DNA of 53,872 nucleotides from an uncultured Prevotellaceae bacterium. GTDB taxonomy: Bacteria > Bacteroidota > Bacteroidia > Bacteroidales > Bacteroidaceae. Shown here piece after piece: positions 25,809-34,453 of the stretch; within the stretch, counting starts at the first letter, position 1, and each line of letters starts with the position of its first letter. The stretch covers positions 1 through 53,872 of the forward strand of contig CACZDV010000019.1 of the NCBI GenBank assembly GCA_902780025.1, read 5' to 3'. A program made the position numbers and the translations under genes. The notes beneath the pieces were generated by a model. It was not told the origin of the DNA, made no database searches, and saw only the letters and a program-made list of their open reading frames with translations.

Positions 25809-27851
25809 TTGAGGTACGAAGTACGAGGTTCGAGGTACGAGCGTACACGGATGGCGCTAAGCATGATGCTGGCGTTGTCTGTGTGGGCACAAAGAGTAGC
25901 TGCCCAGAAGACGTTCCGCGACTCCGTTGAGCTGGAGCCTGTTGTGGTGACGGCTTCCCATTCGCCCAAGGCGCTGAAGGATGCTCCCGTCGTCACGCGG
26001 CTCATCACGCTCCACGACATCAAGATTACCGACGCCACTAACATTCAGGACCTGCTGATACAGGAAATCCCAGGACTGGAGTTCGGCTTTGCCATGAGCC
26101 AGGAGACTTCGCTCAATATGAGCGGCTTCGGCGGCAATGCCGTTCTCTTTCTGGTCGATGGTGAGCGGATGGCTGGCGAGACGATGGACAACGTGGACTA
26201 CAGTCGCATGAACCTCGACAACGTCGGACGCATCGAGATTGTGAAGGGGGCTTCGTCGGCCCTTTACGGTTCTAATGCGGTGGGTGGCGTCATCAACATC
26301 ATCAGCCGTGAGAACCTGGAACCCTGGACAGCTAACGTCAACTCACGCTATAACAGCTTCGGCCACGAATGGCGCAACGGTGCTAATTTCTCGTTCAATA
26401 CCGAGAAATGGAACTCGCAGACCAGTTTCCAGCATACGACGGTTGATCCCATTAACCTGCCTAAGGCACACTCTTCCGAGGAGATTGCCATAGAACTGAT
26501 GAAGAAGGCGCAGGGACTGCCCTACGATGAATCGGTGTTGACGGACGACTCCAACCTGAGCCGACTCTACGGACAGACGACCTACAACGTGAAGGAGCGA
26601 CTGACGTGGCGGGCTTCAGAACGGCTGACACTCATCGGGCGCGGCAGCTATTTCTTCCGCACCAGCGAGCGCGACACTCACGACTACCACTTTAACGGCT
26701 ATAGTGGCGGACTGAAGAGCCGGTATAATCTCTCCTCTCTCCACTCTCCTCTCTCCTCTGTCCTCGAACTATCGTACGCCTTCGACCAGTATGACAAGGC
26801 TAATTTCATGCCCGACGGCAACCGTACCCACGACCACGACTACAGCAACCGGCAGCATGTCCTGCATGCGCTGTACAGCCATACCTTTGGTCAGAACACC
26901 CTGATACTGGGTGCCGACTACATGAACGACTATCTCTCGACCTATCAGTTCCTGACGGGCACGAGTCACTCGCAGGACAACATCGACGGCTATGCACAGT
27001 TCGACTGGAACATCACGCCGCAGTTGAACATCGTGGGCAGCGTCCGCTACGACTATTTCTCGGCTTCTTCCCAGCAGGCACTCACCGAGCGGCTTGCCGT
27101 CGTGTATAAGTTCCCCTGGGCGACCCTTCGTGCCAACTATGCCAGCGGATTCCGGGCTCCTACGCTCAAGGAGATGTATATGCACTTCGACATGGGCAAC
27201 ATGGGCTATATGCTGCGTGGAAACCCCGACCTGAAGCCTGAGAAGAGCAACAACTTCAACGTTGCCATTGAGCGGACCAACCGTATCCGTAACAGCGGAT
27301 TCCTCGACGGACGCTACAACTTCACCCTGATGGGCTACTGCAACGTGTTCGACAAGCGCATCACCACCATTGACGGCGGAATGTTCGAGGGGATGGAGAG
27401 TGCGCTCTATTGGAACGAGGACGGCATCACGGTGTGGGGCATCGATGCCAGCCTGGGCCATATCTGGGACTGCGGCCTGTCGCTCAGGCTGAACTACTCA
27501 TGGATGAAAGAAACGGGCAGCGTCTATTATTCCGACTTCTATCAGCCCCGCTCACACTCCATGACGTGGCGGTTAGGCTACGAGCACCGCTTCTCGTGCT
27601 ACTACGCCCTCGACGCAGCCCTTTCTGGCCGCAGTCAGGGTAAGCCTCAGTCGGGCCGTAAGGATGTAGACCAGGGTTATACCATCTGGCGCCTGATGCT
27701 CCAGCACCATCTCTGGCGCGGCATCCATCTGAACACCGCCGTCGACAACCTCTTCAATTACAAGCCCAAGTCGTATTTTTATTGCTCGCCGCTGACCACA
27801 GGAACCTCCTTCAGCGTGGGCGTTTCAGTCGATTTAGACCGACTATTATAA
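25809..27851 (+). CDS. TonB-dependent receptor
   Basis: 680 aa if read from TTG 25809, or 666 aa from ATG 25851. The plug domain (about 45-165) has VVVTASHSPKALKDAPVVT, IQDLLIQEIPGLEFG and IEIVKGASSALYGSNAVGGV; the rest is a barrel with many aromatic strands. There is no CarboxypepD/SusC extension, so it is a FepA/HmuR-size receptor for iron, haem or a cofactor. The 5' end is a CGAGGTA arm of the palindromic element encoding RYEVRGSRYER; it may supply the basic n-region of the signal peptide, because MALSMMLALSVWAQRVAAQ alone has none. An in-frame CTCTCCT array adds LSSLHSPLSSVL near residue 310. Confidence 0.92.
   Translation: MRYEVRGSRYERTRMALSMMLALSVWAQRVAAQKTFRDSVELEPVVVTASHSPKALKDAPVVTRLITLHDIKITDATNIQDLLIQEIPGLEFGFAMSQETSLNMSGFGGNAVLFLVDGERMAGETMDNVDYSRMNLDNVGRIEIVKGASSALYGSNAVGGVINIISRENLEPWTANVNSRYNSFGHEWRNGANFSFNTEKWNSQTSFQHTTVDPINLPKAHSSEEIAIELMKKAQGLPYDESVLTDDSNLSRLYGQTTYNVKERLTWRASERLTLIGRGSYFFRTSERDTHDYHFNGYSGGLKSRYNLSSLHSPLSSVLELSYAFDQYDKANFMPDGNRTHDHDYSNRQHVLHALYSHTFGQNTLILGADYMNDYLSTYQFLTGTSHSQDNIDGYAQFDWNITPQLNIVGSVRYDYFSASSQQALTERLAVVYKFPWATLRANYASGFRAPTLKEMYMHFDMGNMGYMLRGNPDLKPEKSNNFNVAIERTNRIRNSGFLDGRYNFTLMGYCNVFDKRITTIDGGMFEGMESALYWNEDGITVWGIDASLGHIWDCGLSLRLNYSWMKETGSVYYSDFYQPRSHSMTWRLGYEHRFSCYYALDAALSGRSQGKPQSGRKDVDQGYTIWRLMLQHHLWRGIHLNTAVDNLFNYKPKSYFYCSPLTTGTSFSVGVSVDLDRLL
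25810..25841 (+). repeat. Single arm of the palindromic element at the receptor gene 5' end
   Basis: TGAGGTACGAAGTACGAGG then TTCGAGGTACGAG is a 32-nt heptamer arm, like the left arm at 21770-21801. The core and second arm are absent. It reads RYEVRGSRYER in the receptor frame, as in the U32 insert. Confidence 0.8.
26729..26765 (+). repeat. CTCTCCT heptamer array in the TonB receptor gene
   Basis: Imperfect CTCTCCT units (one reads CCACTCT) encode LSSLHSPLSSVL between RYN and ELSYAF, probably in a surface loop between barrel strands. Confidence 0.8.
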
Positions 27852-27853
27852 GC

Positions 27854-27912
27854 GTGAAAAGGTAAAAAAAGTGAAATTCACCTTTTCTCCTTTTCACCTT
27901 TTCACCTTTTTT
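27854..27912 (+). terminator. Heptamer-type inverted repeat acting as terminator of the receptor gene
   Basis: GTGAAAAGGTAAAAAAAGTG (from about 27854) is answered by an imperfect inverted copy, TTCACCTTTTCTCCTTTTCAC (27877-27897 region), then CTTTTCACC and a T-run ending next to the following promoter. Confidence 0.65.
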
Positions 27913-27914
27913 CG

Positions 27915-27922
27915 TATCTTTG
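27915..27922 (+). promoter_or_regulatory. -7 box (TATCTTTG) for the export operon
   Basis: TATCTTTG followed by GCAGCG, 31 nt before ATG 27953. An apparent upstream TTG start at 27920 lies inside this box and cannot be used. No further box was found before the five downstream genes. Confidence 0.75.
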
Positions 27923-27952
27923 CAGCGGTTTAAACAATTAAAACAGAAAACA

Positions 27953-28387
27953 ATGAAAAGAATCATGATGACTATGGCGCTGGCCGTCAGCATGCTGATG
28001 GGAGCGCAAACCGTAAAGGCACAGGACGTGCTGACCCCTGAACAGCAGGCCGAGATGAAGGCTCAGGCCAAGGCACAGAAGGAGGCTGAAAAGGCCGCCA
28101 AGAAGGCTGAGAAGGAAGCCAAGGCTGCTCAAAAGGAACAGAAGAAGAAGGAGAAAGAGGCTAAGAAAAAGCAGAAGGAGCAGGAGCGTCAGGCCAAGCT
28201 GGTGAAGAATGCCGAGAAGGCCCGCAAGAACGCTGATAAGGCTAAGGAGAAGTATGCGAAAGCTGCTGCTGCCGTTGCCGAGAAACCTGGTGACAGCAAG
28301 GTGGAACTGAAGGCTGCCAAGGCTAAGGTTGCCTACGAGAAGGCTGTTGAGAAGGCTGAGAAGGCTGCTAAGAAGGTAGATGATTAA
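27953..28387 (+). CDS. Secreted Lys/Ala/Glu-rich coiled-coil protein
   Basis: 144 aa. A Sec signal peptide (MKRIMMTMALAVSMLMGAQT, cleaved near VKAQ) is followed by an almost purely helical mature chain of Ala, Lys and Glu (KKAEKEAKAAQKEQKKKEKE, then KAAKKVDD at the end). It looks like a single long charged helix or coiled coil, as in histone H1-like or TolA-like stretches. No known catalytic motif. It is the first gene after the promoter of an export operon and only 6 bp before the next gene; a periplasmic structural role is a guess. Confidence 0.75.
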   Translation: MKRIMMTMALAVSMLMGAQTVKAQDVLTPEQQAEMKAQAKAQKEAEKAAKKAEKEAKAAQKEQKKKEKEAKKKQKEQERQAKLVKNAEKARKNADKAKEKYAKAAAAVAEKPGDSKVELKAAKAKVAYEKAVEKAEKAAKKVDD

Positions 28388-28393
28388 AGAAAA

Positions 28394-29269
28394 ATGCTGA
28401 ATAAGAAGATTATCATACCCCTCGTGGTTGTCATCCTGGCCTTGATAGGAGGTCTGGCTTATCTGTTTATGAACCTGCAGGAACAGAAGCAGGTGAACGA
28501 GGACATGCAGGAGTTGGCCCGTTTGGACAAGCAGGAGATGGAGAACGAATACGAGCGCTTCACCCTTCAGTACAGCGAGATGATGACGAAAATCAACAAC
28601 GACTCCATCATCGCCCAGTTGACCGAGGAACAGCTGAAGACGCAGCGCCTCTTAGAGGAACTGAAACGGACGAAGGCTGAGGATGCCCGCGAGATTACCC
28701 GACTGAAAAAGGAACTGGCCACGGTCCGTGCCGTGCTGCGCGACTATGTGATGCAGATTGACTCGCTGAACCGCCAGAACGAGCAGCTCCGTGCTGAGAA
28801 TTCGCAGGTGAAGGAACAGCTGGCAGAGCGTAATACGCAGATAGCCGGTCTGAGCACCGAGAAAGCCTCGCTGTCGGAGAAGGTGGCCATTGCCGCCCAG
28901 CTCGACGCTACGAACATCCAGCTGAAGGCCCTGAAAAAGAACAACAAGGAGGTGAAGAAGATTAAGGACTGCACGACGATGCAGACCAGTTTCACCATTT
29001 CCCGCAACGTTACTGCCGCGAATGGTACCCGTACGGTGTATGTCCGCATACAGAACCCCGGCGGCAACACCCTGAACGGTGGTGGCACCTTCAACTACGA
29101 GAACCGCAACCTGCAATACACCATGAAGAAGAACATAGAGTACACGGGCGAGGAGACCAGCCTGACACTCTTCTGGCAGGTGTCGCAGATGCTTGAGGCA
29201 GGCGACTATCGTGTCAGTATCTTCGTGGATGGCAATATGATAGGTAGCAGAACCTTTTCTTTTAATTGA
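28394..29269 (+). CDS. Membrane-anchored coiled-coil protein with C-terminal beta domain
   Basis: 291 aa. One N-terminal membrane helix (about 5-26, IIIPLVVVILALIGGLAYLF), then an extended coiled coil (about 28-190, LEELKRTKAEDAREITRLKK and VMQIDSLNRQNEQLRAENSQ), then a beta-sandwich-like domain (about 195-291, FTISRNVTAANGTRTVYVRI). It likely projects into the periplasm. I do not recognise the family by name. Placement directly before tolC and hlyD genes suggests a link to envelope export, but no motif confirms it. Confidence 0.75.
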   Translation: MLNKKIIIPLVVVILALIGGLAYLFMNLQEQKQVNEDMQELARLDKQEMENEYERFTLQYSEMMTKINNDSIIAQLTEEQLKTQRLLEELKRTKAEDAREITRLKKELATVRAVLRDYVMQIDSLNRQNEQLRAENSQVKEQLAERNTQIAGLSTEKASLSEKVAIAAQLDATNIQLKALKKNNKEVKKIKDCTTMQTSFTISRNVTAANGTRTVYVRIQNPGGNTLNGGGTFNYENRNLQYTMKKNIEYTGEETSLTLFWQVSQMLEAGDYRVSIFVDGNMIGSRTFSFN

Positions 29270-29274
29270 ATGAT

Positions 29275-30810
29275 ATGAAGAGATTGTTGGCTTTTGGCGT
29301 CGGGATCTTTGTTCTTGGTGTCCTGCCTTCAGAGGGGCAGCGGTTGCTGACGCTCGACAGTTGTCGGGCGATGGCGCTGCGCAACAACAAGCAGCTGAGT
29401 GTCTCGAAGGTGAAGCAGGACATTGCGGCCAACCTCAGACGGTCGGCACGTACTAAGTACCTGCCCCACGTCAGCGCTTTGGGCACGTATATGCATACTA
29501 CCGAGCCCGTCCAGCTGCTCAGCAATGACCAGCAGCTTACGCTGTCGAACATGGGAACGGGATTGGTCAACAGCCCCGACTTCCAGACGGGTGTTGGTGC
29601 CATGCAGGAGATGATGAGCGGGCTGAGTAAAGCCGGGTCAATACTGAGCCTGTTTGGCATTACTGAAGACCAGCTGAACGCGCTGTCAGGCTTGCTGCAA
29701 CAGTCGCCTCAGAAGATTGAGGGAACGTTGAACGCCTTCGGTCAGAAACTCGTTGATGCCTTCGATACCGACACCCGTAACATGTGGGCAGGAACCGTCA
29801 TGTTGACGCAGCCTGTGTTTATGGGTGGTAGCATCGTTGCCTTGAACCGTCTGGCCGACCTGAACGAGAAGATGGCGCAGAACAGCATCGATGCCAAGGA
29901 GCAGACTACCATCTACGCCGTCGACAAGGCTTACTGGCAGGTGGTGTCGCTGCGTCACAAGCAGCGGTTGGCACAGGCCTACCTCGACTTGGTGAAGAAG
30001 CTGGACGAGAATGTCAACAAGATGATTGTCGAGGGTGTCGCCACCCGCAGCGAAGGCCTGAGCGTCGACGTGAAGGTGAACGAGGCCGAGATGACGCTGA
30101 CGAAGGTCAACGACGGACTGGTGCTATCGCGGATGCTGCTGTGCCAGACCATCGGACTGCCCGTGAACGAGCAGATTGTACTGCCCGAGGAGGAATCCGA
30201 AAGCGTGGCCACCGTGGTGCTGCAACCGGAGCTGAACGTCGAGCAGGCGTGGGATAACCGTCCGGAACTGAAACAGCTGGAGAATGTGGCCGACATGTCG
30301 CGTCAGGTGACCAACATCCTGAAGGCTGCCAACCTGCCCCAGGTGGCGCTGATGGGCGGCTATGCCGTGTCGAACCCCAACGTACTGAACGGTTTCCAGA
30401 AGAACTTCGCTGGGTTCTGGAACGTCGGTGTGATGGTGCGTGTGCCCATCTGGAACTGGGGCGACAATATGTATAAGGTGCGCGCATCGAAAGGTGCCAC
30501 CACCATCATCAACCTGGAACTGGCTGAGGCCCGCGAGAAGATAGAACTGCAGACCACCCAGACGGCTTACCAGGTGGAGGAGGCCAACAAGCGACTGGCA
30601 TTGGCTGAGACCAGCGTGAAGCGGGCTGACGAGAACCTGCGCACGGCTAACGTAGGCTTCAGCGAGGGCGTCATCACGCCTACAACGGTGATGGAGGCCC
30701 AGACGGCGTGGCTGCAGGCCAAGTCGCAGTTGATTGATGCCGAGATCGACGTCCGCCTCTCGCAGGTGAACATGAAGAAGGCGATGGGCGCACTTCGTGC
30801 TATTGAGTAG
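29275..30810 (+). CDS. TolC-family outer-membrane efflux protein
   Basis: About 511 aa from ATG 29275 (a TTG at 29266 overlaps the previous stop). Signal peptide MKRLLAFGVGIFVLGVLPSEG. Two repeated OEP halves: the first begins LTLDSCRAMALRNNKQLSVS, the second includes NRPELKQLENVADMSRQVTN, and long helical stretches (EEANKRLALAETSVKRADEN) form the tunnel. It is the outer-membrane channel of the tripartite exporter encoded by the next three genes. Confidence 0.93.
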   Translation: MKRLLAFGVGIFVLGVLPSEGQRLLTLDSCRAMALRNNKQLSVSKVKQDIAANLRRSARTKYLPHVSALGTYMHTTEPVQLLSNDQQLTLSNMGTGLVNSPDFQTGVGAMQEMMSGLSKAGSILSLFGITEDQLNALSGLLQQSPQKIEGTLNAFGQKLVDAFDTDTRNMWAGTVMLTQPVFMGGSIVALNRLADLNEKMAQNSIDAKEQTTIYAVDKAYWQVVSLRHKQRLAQAYLDLVKKLDENVNKMIVEGVATRSEGLSVDVKVNEAEMTLTKVNDGLVLSRMLLCQTIGLPVNEQIVLPEEESESVATVVLQPELNVEQAWDNRPELKQLENVADMSRQVTNILKAANLPQVALMGGYAVSNPNVLNGFQKNFAGFWNVGVMVRVPIWNWGDNMYKVRASKGATTIINLELAEAREKIELQTTQTAYQVEEANKRLALAETSVKRADENLRTANVGFSEGVITPTTVMEAQTAWLQAKSQLIDAEIDVRLSQVNMKKAMGALRAIE

Positions 30811-30846
30811 TGAGAAGTGAAAAGTGAGGAGTGAAAAGTTAGAAGT
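30811..30846 (+). repeat. AAAAGTG heptamer array before the hlyD gene
   Basis: GAGAAGTGAAAAGTGAGGAG, TGAAAAGTTAGAAGTC: 7-bp period with the purine strand sense, full of TGA and TAG triplets, between the tolC and hlyD genes. Confidence 0.8.
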
Positions 30847-30880
30847 CAATAGTGATAAAGGATTAAAGATATAGGGAGAT

Positions 30881-31873
30881 ATGAGTGCAAAAACACAGCA
30901 TAACAACATTCTGCTCGCCATCTTGGGCTTTGCTTTGGTAGTCATTGTCGTAGCCTTGATAGGTTTCTTTACGTTAGGCCGCGACCCGGAGGTGATGCAG
31001 GGACAGGTGGAAGTGTCTGAATACCGCGTGTCAAGCAAGGTGCCAGGCCGTATCCTGGAACTCCGAGTGAAGGAGGGCGACTACGTGAAGGCTGGCGACA
31101 CGCTGGCCATCCTCGATGCCCCCGAGGTACGTGCCAAGATGGCGCAGGCCCGTAGTGCTGAGGATGCTGCGTCGGCTATCGAACTGAAAGCCCAGAACGG
31201 AGCCCGCAAAGAGCAGATACAGGGAGCCTTCCAGGTGCTGCAGCAGGCCAAGGCCGGACTGGAGATTGCCGAGAAGTCGTACGGCCGTGTACAGCGGTTG
31301 TTCGACGAGGGTGTGCTGTCGGCTCAGAAGCGCGACGAGGCCTACGCCCAGTACAAGGCGATGGAGGCACAGTGCAAGGCTGCCCAGAGCCAGTACGACA
31401 TGGCTGTCAACGGTGCCCGCCGTGAGGACAAGCTGGCTGCCCAGGCTCAGGTGGGTCGTGCCCGCGGAGCTGTGCAGGAAGTCAACTCCTACCTGGGCGA
31501 GACGGTACAGATAGCCCAGATGGAGGGCGAGGTCAGCGCTGTCTATCCTAAGGTCGGCGAGTTGGTGGGAACGGGTTCGCCTATTATGACCATCTCTATC
31601 ATGAGCGATATGTGGGGCACGTTCAATGTCCGCGAAGACCAGTTGAACGGCCTGAAGGTAGGCTCAGAGTTCACGGCCTTCGTGCCCGCCTTTAACAAGG
31701 ACGTGAAGATGAAGGTCTACTACATGAAGGACCAGGGCTCGTATGCCGTATGGAAGGCTACGAAGGCCAACGGTCAGTACGACCTGAAGACCTTTGAGGT
31801 GAAGGCCCGTCCTGTGGAGACGCTCGACGGTCTGCGTCCGGGCATGTCGTTGGTGGTGAAAGCGCTTCGCTAG
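30881..31873 (+). CDS. HlyD-family periplasmic adaptor (membrane fusion protein)
   Basis: 330 aa. One N-terminal membrane helix (about 9-30, ILLAILGFALVVIVVALIGF), a biotinyl-lipoyl-like half motif (SKVPGRILELRVKEGDYVKA, GDTLAILDAPEV), a helical hairpin (about 85-200) and a beta-barrel domain (GEVSAVYPKVGELVGTGSPI). It bridges inner-membrane transporter and TolC. The next two genes encode its ABC-2 permeases. Confidence 0.93.
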   Translation: MSAKTQHNNILLAILGFALVVIVVALIGFFTLGRDPEVMQGQVEVSEYRVSSKVPGRILELRVKEGDYVKAGDTLAILDAPEVRAKMAQARSAEDAASAIELKAQNGARKEQIQGAFQVLQQAKAGLEIAEKSYGRVQRLFDEGVLSAQKRDEAYAQYKAMEAQCKAAQSQYDMAVNGARREDKLAAQAQVGRARGAVQEVNSYLGETVQIAQMEGEVSAVYPKVGELVGTGSPIMTISIMSDMWGTFNVREDQLNGLKVGSEFTAFVPAFNKDVKMKVYYMKDQGSYAVWKATKANGQYDLKTFEVKARPVETLDGLRPGMSLVVKALR

Positions 31874-31907
31874 TGGATAGTGAATAGAGGATAGTGGATA
31901 GAGTAGG
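31874..31907 (+). repeat. GTGGATA heptamer array before the first permease gene
   Basis: Units GTGGATA, GTGAATA, GAGGATA, GTGGATA fill the gap; the GTG start codon at 31908 follows directly. All units contain TAG or related stops in sense. Confidence 0.8.
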
Positions 31908-33077
31908 GTGAAGAGTTTAGGTCAGATAGGACGCATAGCGCTTCGTGAGCTTCGGATTCTCTGGAAGAATCCCATCTACGGCTTCTGCATGGTCGTCTTC
32001 CCCATCGCGTCGATGTTCTTCTTCGTGTCGCTGATGGACGACGGACTACCGAAGGACATGCCTGTGGGCATCGTCGACCTTGACAACACTACCACCTCGC
32101 GCTCGCTGATACGGAGGCTCGACGGTTTCCAGAGCACCCGCATCGTGGCCCACTATCCCAGTGCTGCCGAGGCGCGTCATGCCATGCAGCGCAACGAAAT
32201 CTACGCCTTCTTCTACATTCCCAAGGGGACAACAGAAAAGCTGATGTCGAGCCGTCAGCCCAAGATTTCCTATTATTACAACCTGTCGTCCATCATGGCG
32301 GGTTCGCTGCTCATGAAGGACCTCAAGACCATCTCCACCCTCGGTTCCGCTGCCGTGGGGCAGGCCACCATGAGGGCCAAGGGAGCCACCGACGACCAGA
32401 TCATGGCCTTCCTGCAACCCATACGCCTCGACCTGCACCAGATAGCCAATCCCTGGACCAACTACAACGTCTATCTGTCCACCATGCTTGTGCCGGGTGT
32501 CATGATGCTCTTCATCTTCCTGATAACGGCCTACAGCATCGGCACAGAGATGAAGTTCGAGCGCTCCAAGGAGTGGCTGGCTATGGCCGACAACCGCATC
32601 GTGGTGGCGCTGTTAGGTAAGTTCCTGCCGCAGACCATCATCTGGCTGGCCATCGTCTTTGCCTACGAGTACTACGTGTTCGTCTTCCTCCACTTCCCCT
32701 GTCCCGGCGGCCCGTGGGCTGTCATCCGCTTAGGACTGCTGCAGGTCTTTGCCGCCCAGGGCTTTGGTATCTTTGCCTTCGGACTGATGCCCTCGCTGCG
32801 CATGTCGATGAGTGTCTGCTCGCTCTGGGCTGTGCTGTCGTTCTCGATGGCCGGTTCTGCCTTCCCCGTCATGGGCATGGACGGAGCCCTGCAGTCGCTG
32901 TCGTGGCTCTTCCCCCTGCGCCACTACTACATGCTCTACCAGATTACCGTCTTCAACGGCTTCCCGCTGCTCGAGTCGTGGTTCCACTTTGCAGCCCTCG
33001 TGGGCTTCATCCTACTGCCCTGGCTCGTCATCAACAAGATAAAAAACGCAATGCTCACCTATGTCTATATTCCATAG
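31908..33077 (+). CDS. ABC-2 type permease (export), first subunit
   Basis: 389 aa from GTG 31908. One N-terminal membrane helix (about 20-43, NPIYGFCMVVFPIASMFFFV), a large extracytoplasmic domain (about 45-190, VGIVDLDNTTTSRSLIRRLD) and five C-terminal helices (TMLVPGVMMLFIFLITAYSI, ending LVGFILLPWLVINKI). This is the YhhJ/YbhR-like ABC2_membrane_3 layout used in small-molecule export with HlyD and TolC. It overlaps the second permease by 17 bp. No nucleotide-binding gene is in the operon. Confidence 0.9.
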   Translation: MKSLGQIGRIALRELRILWKNPIYGFCMVVFPIASMFFFVSLMDDGLPKDMPVGIVDLDNTTTSRSLIRRLDGFQSTRIVAHYPSAAEARHAMQRNEIYAFFYIPKGTTEKLMSSRQPKISYYYNLSSIMAGSLLMKDLKTISTLGSAAVGQATMRAKGATDDQIMAFLQPIRLDLHQIANPWTNYNVYLSTMLVPGVMMLFIFLITAYSIGTEMKFERSKEWLAMADNRIVVALLGKFLPQTIIWLAIVFAYEYYVFVFLHFPCPGGPWAVIRLGLLQVFAAQGFGIFAFGLMPSLRMSMSVCSLWAVLSFSMAGSAFPVMGMDGALQSLSWLFPLRHYYMLYQITVFNGFPLLESWFHFAALVGFILLPWLVINKIKNAMLTYVYIP

Positions 33078-34326
33078 TATCAGAGAAGCCATCAGCGATG
33101 CCTGCTATATCTGGGCACAGGAGATGAAGCAAGTCTTCCGCGACGAGGGCGTGCTCATCTTCTTCGTCATCGTGCCGCTGGTCTATCCGCTGCTCTACTC
33201 ATGGATATACAACAACGAGAACGTCCACGAGGTGCCTGTCGTTGTTGTCGACGACAGCCACTCCGCACTCTCACGTCAGTTTGTGCGTATGTGCGATGCC
33301 TCGCCCGACATCAAGGTGCTCTGCCATGCTGCCGACCTCGACGAAGCCAAGTCGCTGGTCAGCCGTCAGCTGGCAAAGGGCGTCTACTACATACCCTCCG
33401 ACTTCGACGTCAGCCTGAGCCGCATGCAGCAGACCACCGTCAGCGTCTATTGCGACATGAGCCTCATGCTGGCCTACAAAGCCATCTACCAGACCGCCGT
33501 CGCCATTACACAGCAGATGGGCGCAGAGATACAGGTCAAGCTGTCGCAACCCTACACCAAGCGCGAGGCACAGATAACCGCCCGTCCACTGGACTTCGAC
33601 GATGTCCCCATCTTCAATCCCACCGGCGGCTATGGCAACTTCATCCTGCCCGCCGTGCTCATACTCATCCTGCAGCAGACGCTGGTGCTCGGCATCGGAC
33701 TCTCGGCAGGCACAGCCCGCGAGAAAGACCGCTACCACCAGCTCATACCCATCGACCGCCACTACCAGGGCGTACTGCGCATCGTCGGTGGCAAGGCCCT
33801 CTGTTACTTCATGATTTACGCCGTCATGGGAGCCTACCTCACGATGGTCGTCCCGCGGATTTTCTCCTTTATCACCCTCGTCAGCTGGCAGGACCTGCTC
33901 ACCCTGATGCTCCCTTACCTCCTGGCCTGCATCTTCTTCGGCATGATTGTCTCCTGTGTCGTCCGTTACCGCGAGAACGTCATGCTTCTCATCGTCTTCG
34001 TCAGCGTACCCCTGCTGTTCCTCACAGGCGTCTCCTGGCCCCAGTCCGCCATTCCCCGCTTCTGGCAGAGCATTTCATGGCTCTTCCCCTCCACCTTCGG
34101 CGTCAGGGCCTTCGTCCGGATGAACACCATGGGTGCCACGCTTAGCGACGTTATGCTCGAGTACCGCGTCCTCTGGCTTCAGGCCCTTTCCTACTTCTTC
34201 GTCTGCTGCATCGTCTACCGTCATCAGATCATCCTCTCCCGTCGCCATGCCCTCGACCGTCTTGAGCGCATCGGTCGCAAGCTCCAGGTCGTTGGTCAGA
34301 TCCGCCGCCGTAAAGCCGCCCGCTAA
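33061..34326 (+). CDS. ABC-2 type permease (export), second subunit
   Basis: 421 aa, paralogue of the preceding gene. N-terminal membrane helix (VLIFFVIVPLVYPLLYSWIY), extracytoplasmic domain (VPVVVVDDSHSALSRQFVRM and on), then five membrane helices (ILPAVLILILQQTLVLGIGL, LLIVFVSVPLLFLTGVSWP) and a basic C-terminal tail. The two permeases probably form a heterodimer. Codon use is very C-rich towards the 3' end. It ends the operon. Confidence 0.9.
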   Translation: MSIFHSIREAISDACYIWAQEMKQVFRDEGVLIFFVIVPLVYPLLYSWIYNNENVHEVPVVVVDDSHSALSRQFVRMCDASPDIKVLCHAADLDEAKSLVSRQLAKGVYYIPSDFDVSLSRMQQTTVSVYCDMSLMLAYKAIYQTAVAITQQMGAEIQVKLSQPYTKREAQITARPLDFDDVPIFNPTGGYGNFILPAVLILILQQTLVLGIGLSAGTAREKDRYHQLIPIDRHYQGVLRIVGGKALCYFMIYAVMGAYLTMVVPRIFSFITLVSWQDLLTLMLPYLLACIFFGMIVSCVVRYRENVMLLIVFVSVPLLFLTGVSWPQSAIPRFWQSISWLFPSTFGVRAFVRMNTMGATLSDVMLEYRVLWLQALSYFFVCCIVYRHQIILSRRHALDRLERIGRKLQVVGQIRRRKAAR

Positions 34327-34345
34327 TCTCTCCTTCCCTTCCTTT

Positions 34346-34440
34346 CCCGCTACCTACCGGGTACAGGCCCTGTAGGTAGTACCTAGCGGGGCTGTAGGTG
34401 CCGGGTAGCAAACCAAAACCATTATTATAATGATTTTTTT
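34346..34440 (+). terminator. Structured repeat and T-run between convergent genes
   Basis: Nested inverted repeats: CCCGCTA (34346-34352) with TAGCGGG (34384-34390), CTACCTAC (34350-34357) with GTAGGTAG (34372-34379), and a third arm GTAGGTGCCGGGTAGC. These are alternatives rather than one stem. An AT palindrome CATTATTATAATG (34420-34432) then precedes seven T. Both flanking genes converge here. Confidence 0.7.
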
Positions 34441-34453
34441 GCTCAATAAGAAA

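Noticed and set aside
27920-27952. TTG start for the Lys/Ala-rich protein
   Set aside because: It lies within the TATCTTTG promoter box, so it would not be transcribed from that promoter.
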